The notes below the pieces were generated by a model. It saw only the letters and a list, made by a program, of their open reading frames with translations, was not told the origin of the DNA and searched no databases. From SZUA-38 sp965212525 (GTDB lineage Bacteria > Pseudomonadota > Gammaproteobacteria > Xanthomonadales > SZUA-38): a stretch of DNA of 64,000 nucleotides. Position numbers and translations under genes: made by a program. Shown one piece after another: positions 27,592-36,267 of this stretch. Positions within the stretch are counted from its first letter, which is position 1; each line of letters starts with the position of its first letter. The stretch is taken from positions 62,001-126,000 of the forward strand of contig CBDBVC010000043.1 in NCBI GenBank assembly GCA_965212525.1. The letters are read 5' to 3'.

Positions 27592-29055
27592 TCAGTCTTC
27601 GAAGCCGTCGGAAAAGATCTCGAACAGTGATGGCACTTCAACGGCACCCACATCGGGTGAACTATCGCGTGCATTGCCGAGGATATCATCCGATGGCATG
27701 AAGGCGGCGTCTGCCATGTCGACACCGGCACTGCCCGGATCGGGGGTGCCGTACTGCGCCACCAGTGAAACGAATGCCTGCCTGATGCTGCTGTGGCCGC
27801 CGTTGAACTGGCTCATGCCCGGAATCCAGAAGGGCGTCTGAAGACCAACCTGATTGCCAAGTTGCGGGTCAGCAATAATGCTGTTGGCATCATCCGAAGG
27901 ATTGACCAGGTCAGAGCCGCCTTCAGGCAGAGGATTGCCGCCGTTGAAATACTGGTTGTTATCCAGCGTGAAGCTCAGCGTGTCACTGATCGGTGTGTCG
28001 CTGAAATCATTCATGCTGCCGGTCGGGTCAGACCAGATATTGTTGTGAAAATCGATATTTTCCATCTGTGGATTCTGACCTTCTCGATTCAGCCGCATGG
28101 CAAAGGCATTGGAAGGCAGGTCACCTGCGACCGTGTTGGCGCGGAACAGCACATCACGACAGCCCTTGACGCCAAACGAGGCTCGCATCGTGTTGGCGGT
28201 ATTGCCCAGAAACAGGTTGTTCTCTACGGTCATGTTGCGGGCTTCGTGGATGGGTTGGCCGTCCTCGCCACAGAGTACGAAATTGGTGCCGGCATTGCCT
28301 TCCCAGTTGAGAAAGACATTGCGGCGAATGATGATGTCATTCGAACCGATGAACGCATCATCGCTGCCGTTGGAGTCCTTGACCACAATGAAACTGGAGG
28401 TGGTGTTGGTATTGGTGCGTCCTGATGATGCGAAGTCATTGAAGAAGACATTGTCCTCCATGGTGATGCGCTCAACGCTGTTCACGTCAATATGTTCATC
28501 AGAACCGGTCTGGTTGTAGAACATGTTGCCCCGTATCGTGATGTCGGTGGCGCCGTTGTTGATCTTGAGAATGTCATTGTTGTAACTGTCGTGCAGGATA
28601 TTGTTCTCCAGCACCAGATCACGAACACTGCCATCGGCCGGGATATCCTGGATTTGCACCACCAGAGCTGCCGCACCAGAGCCACTGTGAGCGACATCGA
28701 ACCCACTGAGTGTGATTCCCTGCGCGTTCTCGAATGCCGTCAGTACTGTTCCGGTATGACGTAATCTGGCTGCATAGGGCGTTTCGGATCTTACCTCGAC
28801 ACCGCTGGCAAAGATCCCACGTATCCGGATCCTGCCCTCATACAGGCCGGGCATGACGAGAATCAGGCTGCCATCGGGGACATTATCCAGTGCGAATGTA
28901 ATGGTGGCCCAGGGATTGGCCATGTCTCCGTTACCCGGGATGTCGACCCCATCGGTTGCGACATAGAATGTGTTGCCAGCGGACAGCTTGTTGCAGACAA
29001 GGAACAGCAGCAGGATCAGGCAGGTCACACGGTGTGTGAATGCGGGTCTATTCAT
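27592..29055 (-). CDS. Secreted right-handed beta-helix protein with IFSDGFED tail
   Basis: A 487-residue protein with a signal peptide (L-L-F-L-V-C-N-K-L-S-A-G). Early motifs are T-F-Y-V-A-T-D-G-V-D-I-P-G-N-G-D and P-W-A-T-I-T-F-A-L-D-N-V, the usual start of DUF1565-type beta-helix proteins. Repeated turns follow (I-T-I-R-G-N-M-F-Y-N, I-T-M-E-D-N-V-F-F-N, I-I-I-R-R-N-V-F-L-N), building a parallel beta-helix. The end is P-D-V-G-A-V-E-V-P-S-L-F-E-I-F-S-D-G-F-E-D; the D-V-G-A-x-E part is a common beta-helix cap. The final I-F-S-D-G-F-E-D resembles the CSLREA protein tail. It is probably surface-located and may bind or cleave polysaccharide. No lyase active site is clear to me. Confidence 0.85.
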   Translation of the reverse strand: MNRPAFTHRVTCLILLLFLVCNKLSAGNTFYVATDGVDIPGNGDMANPWATITFALDNVPDGSLILVMPGLYEGRIRIRGIFASGVEVRSETPYAARLRHTGTVLTAFENAQGITLSGFDVAHSGSGAAALVVQIQDIPADGSVRDLVLENNILHDSYNNDILKINNGATDITIRGNMFYNQTGSDEHIDVNSVERITMEDNVFFNDFASSGRTNTNTTSSFIVVKDSNGSDDAFIGSNDIIIRRNVFLNWEGNAGTNFVLCGEDGQPIHEARNMTVENNLFLGNTANTMRASFGVKGCRDVLFRANTVAGDLPSNAFAMRLNREGQNPQMENIDFHNNIWSDPTGSMNDFSDTPISDTLSFTLDNNQYFNGGNPLPEGGSDLVNPSDDANSIIADPQLGNQVGLQTPFWIPGMSQFNGGHSSIRQAFVSLVAQYGTPDPGSAGVDMADAAFMPSDDILGNARDSSPDVGAVEVPSLFEIFSDGFED

Positions 29056-29163
29056 GTTGGCATTCCGAATCTGGGTTTGGCATACGCTTTAGTGTATCAA
29101 ACCCATGATTGCCAATTCTGTCGCCGGGCGCACAAAACCCGTTCAGTCCTGTCTGTGACTGAA

Positions 29164-29191
29164 TTGACAATTGTTGCCACTGAATTATGAT
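29164..29191 (+). promoter_or_regulatory. Sigma-70-like promoter
   Basis: TTGACA at 29164-29169, a 16-base spacer and TATGAT at 29186-29191. It faces the small gene at 29330, leaving a leader of about 130 bases in which I see no clear structure. Confidence 0.5.
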
Positions 29192-29329
29192 TGTTCGCTA
29201 ATCAGAGCAAAAAGAGTGCGTGTGCTCAACCACTGTTCTGCTGGTTCTGTACTAATGCATCAGTAATGGGGTGTTTTCACGGTCTGCCCGCGAGGACAGG
29301 CTGCATTGCTATGCGTATGGACCAGAAAG

Positions 29330-29701
29330 ATGATTGAACACCATGTTATCAAGAGCAAGGGTTATGCCTATATCTCTGTCAGGCAGTCACCCGGGCTGGA
29401 TGTATTTCTACATGCCGCGAAACTGTTCGTTTCAGACCCGGCTTTCACCCATGAACTGAACCGGCTGTGTGATTTCTCACAGGCGAATCTGAGTCATATT
29501 ACCGAATCGGATTTCAAGGCCTTTGTGGAATTTGCCATCAGCAACATTCCTTTGAGTGCACAAGCCAAGGTCGCACTGGTGGCTCCGGATGAGAGCAAGC
29601 GGGGGATATTCCAGTCGTTCTCCGAGCAGATAGACAGCGGCCAGTTCCGGATTTTCACTGATCCGGATGAAGCGGTACTCTGGATCGTTGCATCTGCCTG
29701 A
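29330..29701 (+). CDS. Small cytosolic protein, SpoIIAA/STAS-like fold suspected
   Basis: A 123-residue protein without signal or membrane segment. The pattern of strands and helices (Y-A-Y-I-S-V, then V-A-L-V-A-P-D-E-S-K-R-G-I-F-Q-S-F near 80-100, then F-R-I-F-T-D-P-D-E-A-V-L-W-I at the end) resembles small proteins of the SpoIIAA-like/STAS-like group. This is a fold-level guess only. Several free-standing proteins of this size in Proteobacteria share the ending F-x-D-x-x-E-A-x-x-W. I chose ATG 29330 (AGAAAG upstream) over a TTG eight codons earlier. It is a single-gene unit with its own promoter and a strong terminator. The function is unknown. Confidence 0.65.
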   Translation: MIEHHVIKSKGYAYISVRQSPGLDVFLHAAKLFVSDPAFTHELNRLCDFSQANLSHITESDFKAFVEFAISNIPLSAQAKVALVAPDESKRGIFQSFSEQIDSGQFRIFTDPDEAVLWIVASA

Positions 29702-29706
29702 ACGGA

Positions 29707-29730
29707 AAAGAGCCGCACAGGCGGCTCTTT
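29707..29730. terminator. Two-way intrinsic terminator
   Basis: AAAGAGCCGC (29707-29716), loop ACAG, then GCGGCTCTTT (29721-29730): a perfect ten-base stem with T-runs on both strands. It ends the small gene on the plus strand and the isocitrate lyase transcript on the minus strand. Confidence 0.85.
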
Positions 29731-29754
29731 CCGGTCGAAGTCGAGAGCAGTTCC

Positions 29755-31077
29755 TCAGACCGCCTCTGCCAGAGGCTTCTTGTCGAACTGTTCCTCTTCG
29801 GTTGAGCCGGCCATGGCTGACACGGAGGATTGCCCTCCCGCAATCACACCATTGAGTGTATCAAAGTAACCGGTACCCACCTCTCGCTGGTGCTTGGTTG
29901 CCGTGTAACCCTGAGGCTCGGCAGCAAACTCGGCTTCCTGCAGTTCAACGTAGGCAGACATCTGTCTGTCACGGTAGCCGGTCGCCAGCTGGAACATCCC
30001 ATGATTCAGGGCGTGGAACCCTGCCAGTGTAATGAACTGGAACTTGTAGCCCATCTTGCCGAGTTCATTCTGGAATTTGGCAATGGTGGCATCGTCCAGA
30101 TTCTGCTTCCAGTTGAATGATGGTGAGCAGTTGTAGGCAAGCAGCTTGCCCGGGTATCTGGCATGAATGGCGTCTGCAAACTGCTGTGCCTGTTGCAGAT
30201 CCGGTTTGGACGTCTCACACCACAGCAGATCGGCATACGGTGCATAGGCCAGTCCGCGCGAGATGGCCTGATCAATACCGGTATGGGTTTCGAAAAAGCC
30301 TTCGACAGTCCGCTCACCGGTACAGAATTCACGGTCGACCGGGTCGATGTCACTGGTCAGCAATCCGGCGCCCATGGCATCGGTACGTGCCACGATGATG
30401 GTCGGCGTACCCATGATGTCGGCTGCCAGTCTGGCACTGATCAGCTTCTGTACAGCCTCCTTGGTGGGGACCAGAACCTTGCCGCCCATGTGACCGCACT
30501 TCTTGGCTGAAGCAAGCTGATCTTCGAAGTGGACACCGGCAGCACCGGCTTCGATCATGCTCTTCATCAGTTCGTGGGCATTGAGTACGCCACCAAATCC
30601 GGCTTCGGCGTCGGCCACGATCGGTGCCATCCAGTCGACTGAATTGTCGCCTTCGGCATGCGACAGCTGATCGGCCCGCAACAGGCAATTGTTGATGCGT
30701 CTGACGACCGAGGGTACCGAATCAACCGGGTACAGTGACTGGTCGGGGTACATCTGGCCGGCTGAATTTGCATCGGCAGCAACCTGCCAGCCCGACAGGT
30801 AGATCGCCTTGAGGCCGGCCTTGACCTGCTGCATCGCCTGGTTGCCAGTCAGTGCACCAAGCGCATTGACATAAGGCATGTCATGCATGTTGCGCCACAG
30901 CTTTTCAGCACCCATCCTGGCCAGAGAGTGTTCAATACGGACAGTGCCACGCAACTTGCACACCTCCTCGGCTGAATAAGGGCGTGTCACACCCTGCCAG
31001 CGGCTGCTACCCTCCCATTCGGTCTGTAGCTGTTGAATCTGGTATTCGATCTGGTTTGTGTCTGTCTTGCTGGTCAT
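29755..31077 (-). CDS. aceA: Isocitrate lyase
   Basis: Splits isocitrate to glyoxylate and succinate, the first step of the glyoxylate shunt, in the cytosol. A 440-residue protein, close to the E. coli enzyme. The active-site loop K-K-C-G-H-M-G-G-K-V-L-V-P is near 190-202. The strand motifs Y-L-S-G-W-Q-V-A-A-D and I-V-A-D-A-E-A-G-F-G-G are present, and later come N-C-S-P-S-F-N-W and Q-F-I-T-L-A-G-F-H. I placed the start at ATG 31077, four bases after the malate synthase stop, with GGGAG inside the upstream gene's end; an upstream in-frame extension has no homology. It is second in the aceB-aceA operon, and a strong terminator follows. Confidence 0.97.
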   Translation of the reverse strand: MTSKTDTNQIEYQIQQLQTEWEGSSRWQGVTRPYSAEEVCKLRGTVRIEHSLARMGAEKLWRNMHDMPYVNALGALTGNQAMQQVKAGLKAIYLSGWQVAADANSAGQMYPDQSLYPVDSVPSVVRRINNCLLRADQLSHAEGDNSVDWMAPIVADAEAGFGGVLNAHELMKSMIEAGAAGVHFEDQLASAKKCGHMGGKVLVPTKEAVQKLISARLAADIMGTPTIIVARTDAMGAGLLTSDIDPVDREFCTGERTVEGFFETHTGIDQAISRGLAYAPYADLLWCETSKPDLQQAQQFADAIHARYPGKLLAYNCSPSFNWKQNLDDATIAKFQNELGKMGYKFQFITLAGFHALNHGMFQLATGYRDRQMSAYVELQEAEFAAEPQGYTATKHQREVGTGYFDTLNGVIAGGQSSVSAMAGSTEEEQFDKKPLAEAV

Positions 31078-31081
31078 CGAT

Positions 31082-32746
31082 CTACACTCCCGTTGATGGA
31101 TCGTTTTTTGCGTTGAGAAATGCGTATGCGCGTGTGGTGATGAATGCAGTGAATTCATCGTTGAAGGTCACTTCACGAATCAGGCTGGTTGCCCGCCTGA
31201 TCAGGTCCGGTCTGATGGTTCTGCCATCGTTCACCAGTTCGTCGCTGACCTCGACAAACATCTGGTCGAGGCAGATTCGGTCAAGCAACTGACCCTGGCG
31301 CTGGCCACTGTCACTGACATTGCTGATGCGGGCATTATGGTGATGCCATTGCCACAGTTGTGATCGTGCGATTTCGGCCGTGGCGGCATCTTCCATCAGG
31401 TGCTGAATTGGCACACAACCGTTGCCGTCCAGCCAGTGCGCCAGGTATTCAATGGCGACCTTGATGTTGCTTCTCACACCAGCTTCGCTGATCAGATCAT
31501 CAACCGGTGACAGCAATTGCTGCTGGGTGATCACATCATCGCGTTGTCTGTCGAGCTGGTTGGCGGCCTCGGCTGGCGGCATGACGCGATCAAATTCAGC
31601 ACGCGCAATCGGTTCCAGCGCGGGATGAGCCACCCAGGTGCCATCATGCCCGGCATCGGCCTCGCGGGCCTTGTCCAGCCTGACTTTTTCCAGTGCAGCC
31701 GCATTGGCGTCGTCGTCACCTCTGACGGGTATCTGCGCTGCCATGCCACCCATGGCAAAGGCGCCCCGGCGGTGACAGGTCTGAATCAGCAGACGCGAAT
31801 AGGCATTGAGGAAGCTTGAGTCCATGGTCAGCAGCTGACGATCCGGAAGCACACGGTCAGGATGCTTGGCCAGCGTCTTGATGTAGCTGAAGATGTAATC
31901 CCAGCGGCCGCAATTGAGGCCCAGGATGCGCGACTTCAGGGCATGCAGGATTTCGTTCATCTGGAATACGGCAGGCAGGGTTTCGATCAGGACAGTGACC
32001 TTGACCCGTCCGCTAGCGATGCCGAGCAATTCCTCGGCATCCGAGATGACGTCGTTCCACCAGGCTGCTTCACGCGAATGCTGCAGCTTTGGCAGATAGA
32101 AATAAGGCTGTGAACCGCCGCTTTCGATCGCAGCATGGTTGTGATACAGGTAGAGGGCGAAATCCATCAGACTCGCCGGAATCGGTCGTCCCTTCAGTCT
32201 GATATGCTGATCGGTCAGGTGCAGGCCGCGGGGCCTCACCATCAGGATGGCAGTGCGATCACCCAGGGCGTAATGCTTGACCGTGCCATCGGGCTTCGTG
32301 ACCGACATGCTGATGTTGCGATCAACGGCATCCTTGAGGTTCTTCTGACCATCGATCATGTTGACCCAGGTCGGTGAAGAAGAATCCTCGAAGTCGGCCA
32401 TGAACACCTGTGCCGGGCTGTTGAGTGCATTGATGATCATCTTGCGATCAACCGGACCGGTTATTTCAGTGCGGCGGTCTAGAACTTCTGCAGGTATCGG
32501 TGCCACCTGCCAGTCTTCTTCACGCAGATCAGTGGTCGCCGGGTCAAAATCCGGCAGCTGACCGCTATCGCAGGCCTGCTGATCAATGACACGTTGCTCG
32601 AGCAGGGCATCCAGTGCCGTGCAATGACGGTCACAGAGTTCAGCCAGGAATGCCAGTGCGTCTTCACTGAGAATCCTGCGCTGGTCATCGGTGAGAGTAA
32701 CGGTCAGCTCCAGTTCGGGTCTGCGATCGGTGAACGCTTGCAGCAT
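31082..32746 (-). CDS. aceB: Malate synthase A
   Basis: Condenses glyoxylate with acetyl-CoA to malate. About 554 residues, slightly longer than E. coli AceB, with the family signature stretches D-R-R-x-E-I-T-G-P-V-x-R-K-M, V-F-M-A-D-F-E-D-S, L-N-C-G-R-W-D-Y-I-F-S-Y-I-K-T, and A-F-A-M-G-G-M-A-A. The conserved Arg and Asp residues of the active site lie within these. I chose ATG 32746 (M-L-Q-A-F); an ATG at 32803 in the same frame would add 19 atypical residues. Isocitrate lyase follows after four bases. The divergent LysR gene lies across an AT-rich gap, the usual place for its operator. Confidence 0.96.
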   Translation of the reverse strand: MLQAFTDRRPELELTVTLTDDQRRILSEDALAFLAELCDRHCTALDALLEQRVIDQQACDSGQLPDFDPATTDLREEDWQVAPIPAEVLDRRTEITGPVDRKMIINALNSPAQVFMADFEDSSSPTWVNMIDGQKNLKDAVDRNISMSVTKPDGTVKHYALGDRTAILMVRPRGLHLTDQHIRLKGRPIPASLMDFALYLYHNHAAIESGGSQPYFYLPKLQHSREAAWWNDVISDAEELLGIASGRVKVTVLIETLPAVFQMNEILHALKSRILGLNCGRWDYIFSYIKTLAKHPDRVLPDRQLLTMDSSFLNAYSRLLIQTCHRRGAFAMGGMAAQIPVRGDDDANAAALEKVRLDKAREADAGHDGTWVAHPALEPIARAEFDRVMPPAEAANQLDRQRDDVITQQQLLSPVDDLISEAGVRSNIKVAIEYLAHWLDGNGCVPIQHLMEDAATAEIARSQLWQWHHHNARISNVSDSGQRQGQLLDRICLDQMFVEVSDELVNDGRTIRPDLIRRATSLIREVTFNDEFTAFITTRAYAFLNAKNDPSTGV

Positions 32747-32802
32747 GATTTTTTTATCGTCGGTTACCTTGGTCAAACAAGCGTATGAAAAAAACTTGAC
32801 CA

Positions 32803-32833
32803 TTGACAAGATAAAAGTTTCAATAGCTAATAT
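32803..32833 (+). promoter_or_regulatory. Candidate promoter of the LysR regulator gene
   Basis: TTGACA at 32803-32808 and TAATAT at 32828-32833 with a 19-base gap, longer than ideal. The AT-rich stretch just after it contains CTA-ATATTA...TTAA-TAG, an imperfect dyad of the T-N11-A kind that LysR proteins bind. The region is shared with the aceB upstream side. Confidence 0.35.
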
Positions 32834-32859
32834 TAAAAAAATTAATAGTTTGGCCGGGC

Positions 32860-33804
32860 ATGAAAAAGACAGAACCCAGGTTCTATTACAAAGGCAATCA
32901 ACTCAAACAGTTACGTGCGTTCTGTGCGGTGGCGCATCACGGCACCATGTCGCTGGCGGCAGAGCAATTGTTTGTTTCACAGTCGGCCATCAGTCTGCAG
33001 ATCAATGCCCTGGAACAGGAACTGAAGACAGAATTGTTCATGCGTCGCAAGCCACAACTGGTACTGACCAAGGCCGGCGAGCTGCTGTATGAAATGGTCA
33101 AGCCCCTGATGGAATCCCTGGACAGTCTGAACGCACGTTTCGAGGCTGTACAGGCCGGTGAACTGACCTCCGGGCAGATCGACATAGCGGCCGGTGAGTC
33201 CACCATCCTGTATTTTCTGCCGCCTGTGGTAGACGCCTTTCGCAAGGCCTACCCCGGGATTCATGTGCACCTTCACAATGTTACCGGGCGCGACGGCCTG
33301 GCCATGATGCGGGCAGATACGGTCGATCTGGCGGTCGGATCAATGCTGGATATCCCGGCCGACATCTACTACCGGCCCATGTATGCCTATGCACCGGCAC
33401 TGATCATGCCGCAGGGCCATGAGCTGGCCGATCGGAAGAACCTGGTGTTGAAGGATATCTCGCCGCACGGTCTGATCCTGCCGCCACGCCGACTGACCAC
33501 CTGGCGTCAGGTCGACAGGATATTCCAGAAGCACAAGATCGATTTCGAAGTCAGCCTCGAGGTTGGCGGCTGGGAAGTGATCAAGCAGTATGTGTCGCAT
33601 GGGTTCGGAATATCCATCGTCACCAGCCTGTGTCTGACCGACAACGACAGTCTGCATGCACGCGATCTCAGCGAGTACTTTCCCAAACGCAGCTACGGGC
33701 TGGTGATGAAGAAGGGCAAGGCGCTTAAACCACAGGCGCAGGCATTTGCAGATGTGTTGCGCTCAACCGTTCTGGAAGATACCCGCTGGCGCAGCAAGCT
33801 GTAA
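32860..33804 (+). CDS. LysR-family regulator, CysB-like, beside aceBA
   Basis: A 314-residue protein. The winged helix-turn-helix is at 15-75 (L-R-A-F-C-A-V-A-H-H-G-T-M-S-L-A-A-E-Q-L-F-V-S-Q-S-A-I-S at the core). A linker helix and a periplasmic-binding-like effector domain follow at about 100-300 (G-Q-I-D-I-A-A-G, V-D-L-A-V-G, G-F-G-I-S-I-V). Its layout resembles the CysB/Cbl branch. It is divergent from aceB, the usual arrangement for a LysR protein that controls the neighbouring operon. I infer that it regulates the glyoxylate shunt, with a metabolite of that pathway as a possible effector. E. coli uses an IclR repressor for this, so this would be a different wiring. Confidence 0.9.
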   Translation: MKKTEPRFYYKGNQLKQLRAFCAVAHHGTMSLAAEQLFVSQSAISLQINALEQELKTELFMRRKPQLVLTKAGELLYEMVKPLMESLDSLNARFEAVQAGELTSGQIDIAAGESTILYFLPPVVDAFRKAYPGIHVHLHNVTGRDGLAMMRADTVDLAVGSMLDIPADIYYRPMYAYAPALIMPQGHELADRKNLVLKDISPHGLILPPRRLTTWRQVDRIFQKHKIDFEVSLEVGGWEVIKQYVSHGFGISIVTSLCLTDNDSLHARDLSEYFPKRSYGLVMKKGKALKPQAQAFADVLRSTVLEDTRWRSKL

Positions 33805-33822
33805 TCGAAGATGAGAAACCGA

Positions 33823-35094
33823 TCAGATGCGAATCAATCGCTGCTGGAACATGTGCAGCAGATTGACAGCGGCCCAGTACAGCACCATGGCGGATGGGAA
33901 CGGATAGAAAAGCACGAAAAAGGCCACAGCAAGCCAGTTCAGATTGCGCTTCTGTCGCTTGAGCTCTGTGTCCGAGGCGGCGGAATTGGTATAGGCCATG
34001 GTTGACAGCAGCGTCAGCAGCGTCATCACGAAGGGCATGAGGTTGAGCCCGCTTCCCATCAGCGGGATGTGAAAGCCGAAATTCAGCACTGTATCCGGCA
34101 ACGCCAGATCTTCAATCCAGCCAAAGCCCTGGCCCGACAGTTGCACGGTCTCACCGAGTGCGTTGAAGACGGCGATAAAGACCGGAATCAGTACCAGCAT
34201 GGCAGCCATGGGCTTCATGGTGTGGAATGGTGAGATGCCCAGTTCTTTATAGGCGGCCATGATGCGGTTATGTGCCTGTTCACCGTCAAATTCGCGCTTG
34301 ATCTGTGCCAGCTTCGGCTCAAGCTCGCACTGATTGGCCGTGACCTGTCGCTGCAGGCGGTTGGACCACATCGACAGTGGCACCAGCACCAGTTTGACCA
34401 GCAGGGCCAGCAGCAGTATCGAGAAGCCCCAGTGACCGGTGACCGTGTGGATCCAGATCAGGGTGGTTTCCACCATCCGGGCCAGCGGTCGAAGCCATGT
34501 CCACAGGTGCAGATAACTGAGCTCAGCTGCGTCAAAGGCACTGAATGTCGTGTTGATCTCGGACAGCGGGCCAAGATAAAGGCTGATGGTCTGATCGGGA
34601 TTGGCCGCTGCAGTCAGGTCGATGGTCAGTTGATTCTCATCGATCGCGGTCACGGCGCCGGGTGCGTAGATGGTGATGACATCAAACCGGCGCTTCCAGC
34701 CGACATAGTCGCCATTTTCGAATGGTATCCACTGGTTGTAGAACGAGGCAAGCCCAGAAAACTCGTGAACTGCCTGGAAATCGATGGATGCAAGATCCAG
34801 CTGCAGGGGTGACTGGTTGAAACCATCAAGTATGATCAGGTTGCCGTTGGCCACCACGGTTCTCGGGCGGCCTGAATCGCTGTTCATGTCGAACGGCAGT
34901 CGCAGTAGGCCCGACGGCCCGGCTTCCGAAGCAGCTTCGATGCTGTTGACCGTGATCGAGAGGCCGTTTTCATCGTCTGCATTGATGCTGAAGCGGGATG
35001 TGCTCAGCTGTGATTGCTCAGTTGATGCCGCTACCGTCGCAGCGCAGGTCAGTACAAGAATGCACAGGCCCAGGCGTGTCAGCAGGGTCATCAT
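33823..35094 (-). CDS. YidC/Oxa1-family insertase paralogue
   Basis: A 423-residue protein with a signal peptide (cleavage near V-A-A-S). A periplasmic beta domain of about 170 residues follows, shorter and more divergent than in typical Gram-negative YidC. The 60KD_IMP membrane core is at about 210-415. The core has W-G-F-S-I-L-L-L-A-L-L-V-K-L-V-L-V-P-L-S, a loop with E-L-E-P-K-L-A-Q-I-K-R-E-F-D-G, and further helices. The housekeeping yidC normally sits beside rpmH and rnpA, so this is an extra copy. It overlaps the glycerophosphotransferase-like gene by four bases. I infer that it inserts or assembles a membrane component of this glycan cluster. Confidence 0.88.
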   Translation of the reverse strand: MMTLLTRLGLCILVLTCAATVAASTEQSQLSTSRFSINADDENGLSITVNSIEAASEAGPSGLLRLPFDMNSDSGRPRTVVANGNLIILDGFNQSPLQLDLASIDFQAVHEFSGLASFYNQWIPFENGDYVGWKRRFDVITIYAPGAVTAIDENQLTIDLTAAANPDQTISLYLGPLSEINTTFSAFDAAELSYLHLWTWLRPLARMVETTLIWIHTVTGHWGFSILLLALLVKLVLVPLSMWSNRLQRQVTANQCELEPKLAQIKREFDGEQAHNRIMAAYKELGISPFHTMKPMAAMLVLIPVFIAVFNALGETVQLSGQGFGWIEDLALPDTVLNFGFHIPLMGSGLNLMPFVMTLLTLLSTMAYTNSAASDTELKRQKRNLNWLAVAFFVLFYPFPSAMVLYWAAVNLLHMFQQRLIRI

Positions 35095-36248
35095 GGGGCA
35101 GGCTCCTCATTGCGCAGACGCCTGGCCAGATCCAGCAGGTAGCTGGCACCCGCCGTGTCACTGCGACCCGGATTGAACACGTGCTGATCACGCATTGCGG
35201 CAAGTCTGCTCTGGCGCTCGCTGACATCATCTTCGAGCAGGGATTCAATCATGGGACCGATCTGGTCTATGTCATCGGGTGAGATGACCTTGCCGATCTG
35301 CTCGCGGATTCCTGATTCGAACGGTTCAATATCGATATCGGTGTATTCCGGGTTATTGACCTTTCTTGGCACATCCACGAACAGTACCGGCTTTTCCAGG
35401 CCGAATGCATAATCCAGTGCAGCACCGGACCAGTCGCAGATCATCATGTCCGAAAGCTGAAGCGAGCCTTGTGTTGCGGTGTCCTCATCCAGGCTGAATT
35501 GCGGATGTCCGGAAAATTCGCGACGAATCCTCTCGATCAGCGCAGACGACAGCTTGAATGTCTGCGGATGAGGCCTGACGGTCAGCTGATAACCATGTTC
35601 AAGGATGTGCCGGATGATATCGGTGCCGCAGACCTCGAGTATCGAATCAGGTCCCCAGCTCGGCGCCAGCAGGATGTGAGCGGGGTCTGATGGCTGATAC
35701 TGAAACTCGTGGCGCGAATTCATGATGTCGTCGAGACGGCCGTAGCCGTGTTCGAACAGGGTTTTTGTGCGCGATTTTCGCTGCTTTTCCAGTGCACGGG
35801 TTTCCGGCAGATGATGCGGGCCTGCGCAGAGTATGGTGTCGTAGTGATCAAAGGCACCGGTACGGTAGACCATGTGAAAGCTGACCAGTGAATGTTGCAC
35901 ATAGGCGTAGTGTGTGCCGTGGCGCGATCGCTTGACCTGGTAATTGTGTATGTCCGGCATGGTCATGATCATCAGATCAGCCTGAATGTTCTCGAAAACC
36001 CAATTGCGGAAGCCACCCTCATCGATGACGATATGCCTGAGTTTGTCGTGATGAAATTCAAGTCCCGGGTCATCATCGCTCGAGGTCAGATAGACGACGG
36101 GCTGATCAGTGATGTCCAGATAGGCCTTGAGCAGTCCTGCCAGGTGTATCCAGTAGGCACGACCCTCTGAATAGAACACCACCCGGCGTTCATCACGCGG
36201 CAGTTGCCAGAGGGCGATCACCTGCTTGAGGGTTCTGAAAAATTTCAT
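35091..36248 (-). CDS. CDP-glycerol glycerophosphotransferase-like protein
   Basis: A 385-residue protein of the TagB/TagF (Glyphos_transf) type. Features include Y-V-Q-H-S-L at 116-121, A-P-S-W-G-P-D-S at 195-202, V-R-P-H-P-Q-T at 224-230 and D-W-S-G-A-A-L-D-Y-A-F-G at 272-283 followed by P-V-L-F-V-D. In Gram-positive bacteria these enzymes add glycerol-phosphate or ribitol-phosphate units to teichoic acid. In Gram-negative bacteria they appear in capsule and O-antigen loci. No membrane helix is seen; the basic N-terminus may bind the membrane. It is coupled to the YidC paralogue (four-base overlap), and a methyltransferase gene lies just upstream. The donor could be CDP-glycerol, but no tagD-like gene lies in this window. 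Confidence 0.82.
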   Translation of the reverse strand: MKFFRTLKQVIALWQLPRDERRVVFYSEGRAYWIHLAGLLKAYLDITDQPVVYLTSSDDDPGLEFHHDKLRHIVIDEGGFRNWVFENIQADLMIMTMPDIHNYQVKRSRHGTHYAYVQHSLVSFHMVYRTGAFDHYDTILCAGPHHLPETRALEKQRKSRTKTLFEHGYGRLDDIMNSRHEFQYQPSDPAHILLAPSWGPDSILEVCGTDIIRHILEHGYQLTVRPHPQTFKLSSALIERIRREFSGHPQFSLDEDTATQGSLQLSDMMICDWSGAALDYAFGLEKPVLFVDVPRKVNNPEYTDIDIEPFESGIREQIGKVISPDDIDQIGPMIESLLEDDVSERQSRLAAMRDQHVFNPGRSDTAGASYLLDLARRLRNEEPAP

Positions 36249-36267
36249 GCTTCAGACGGCTGCCGGT

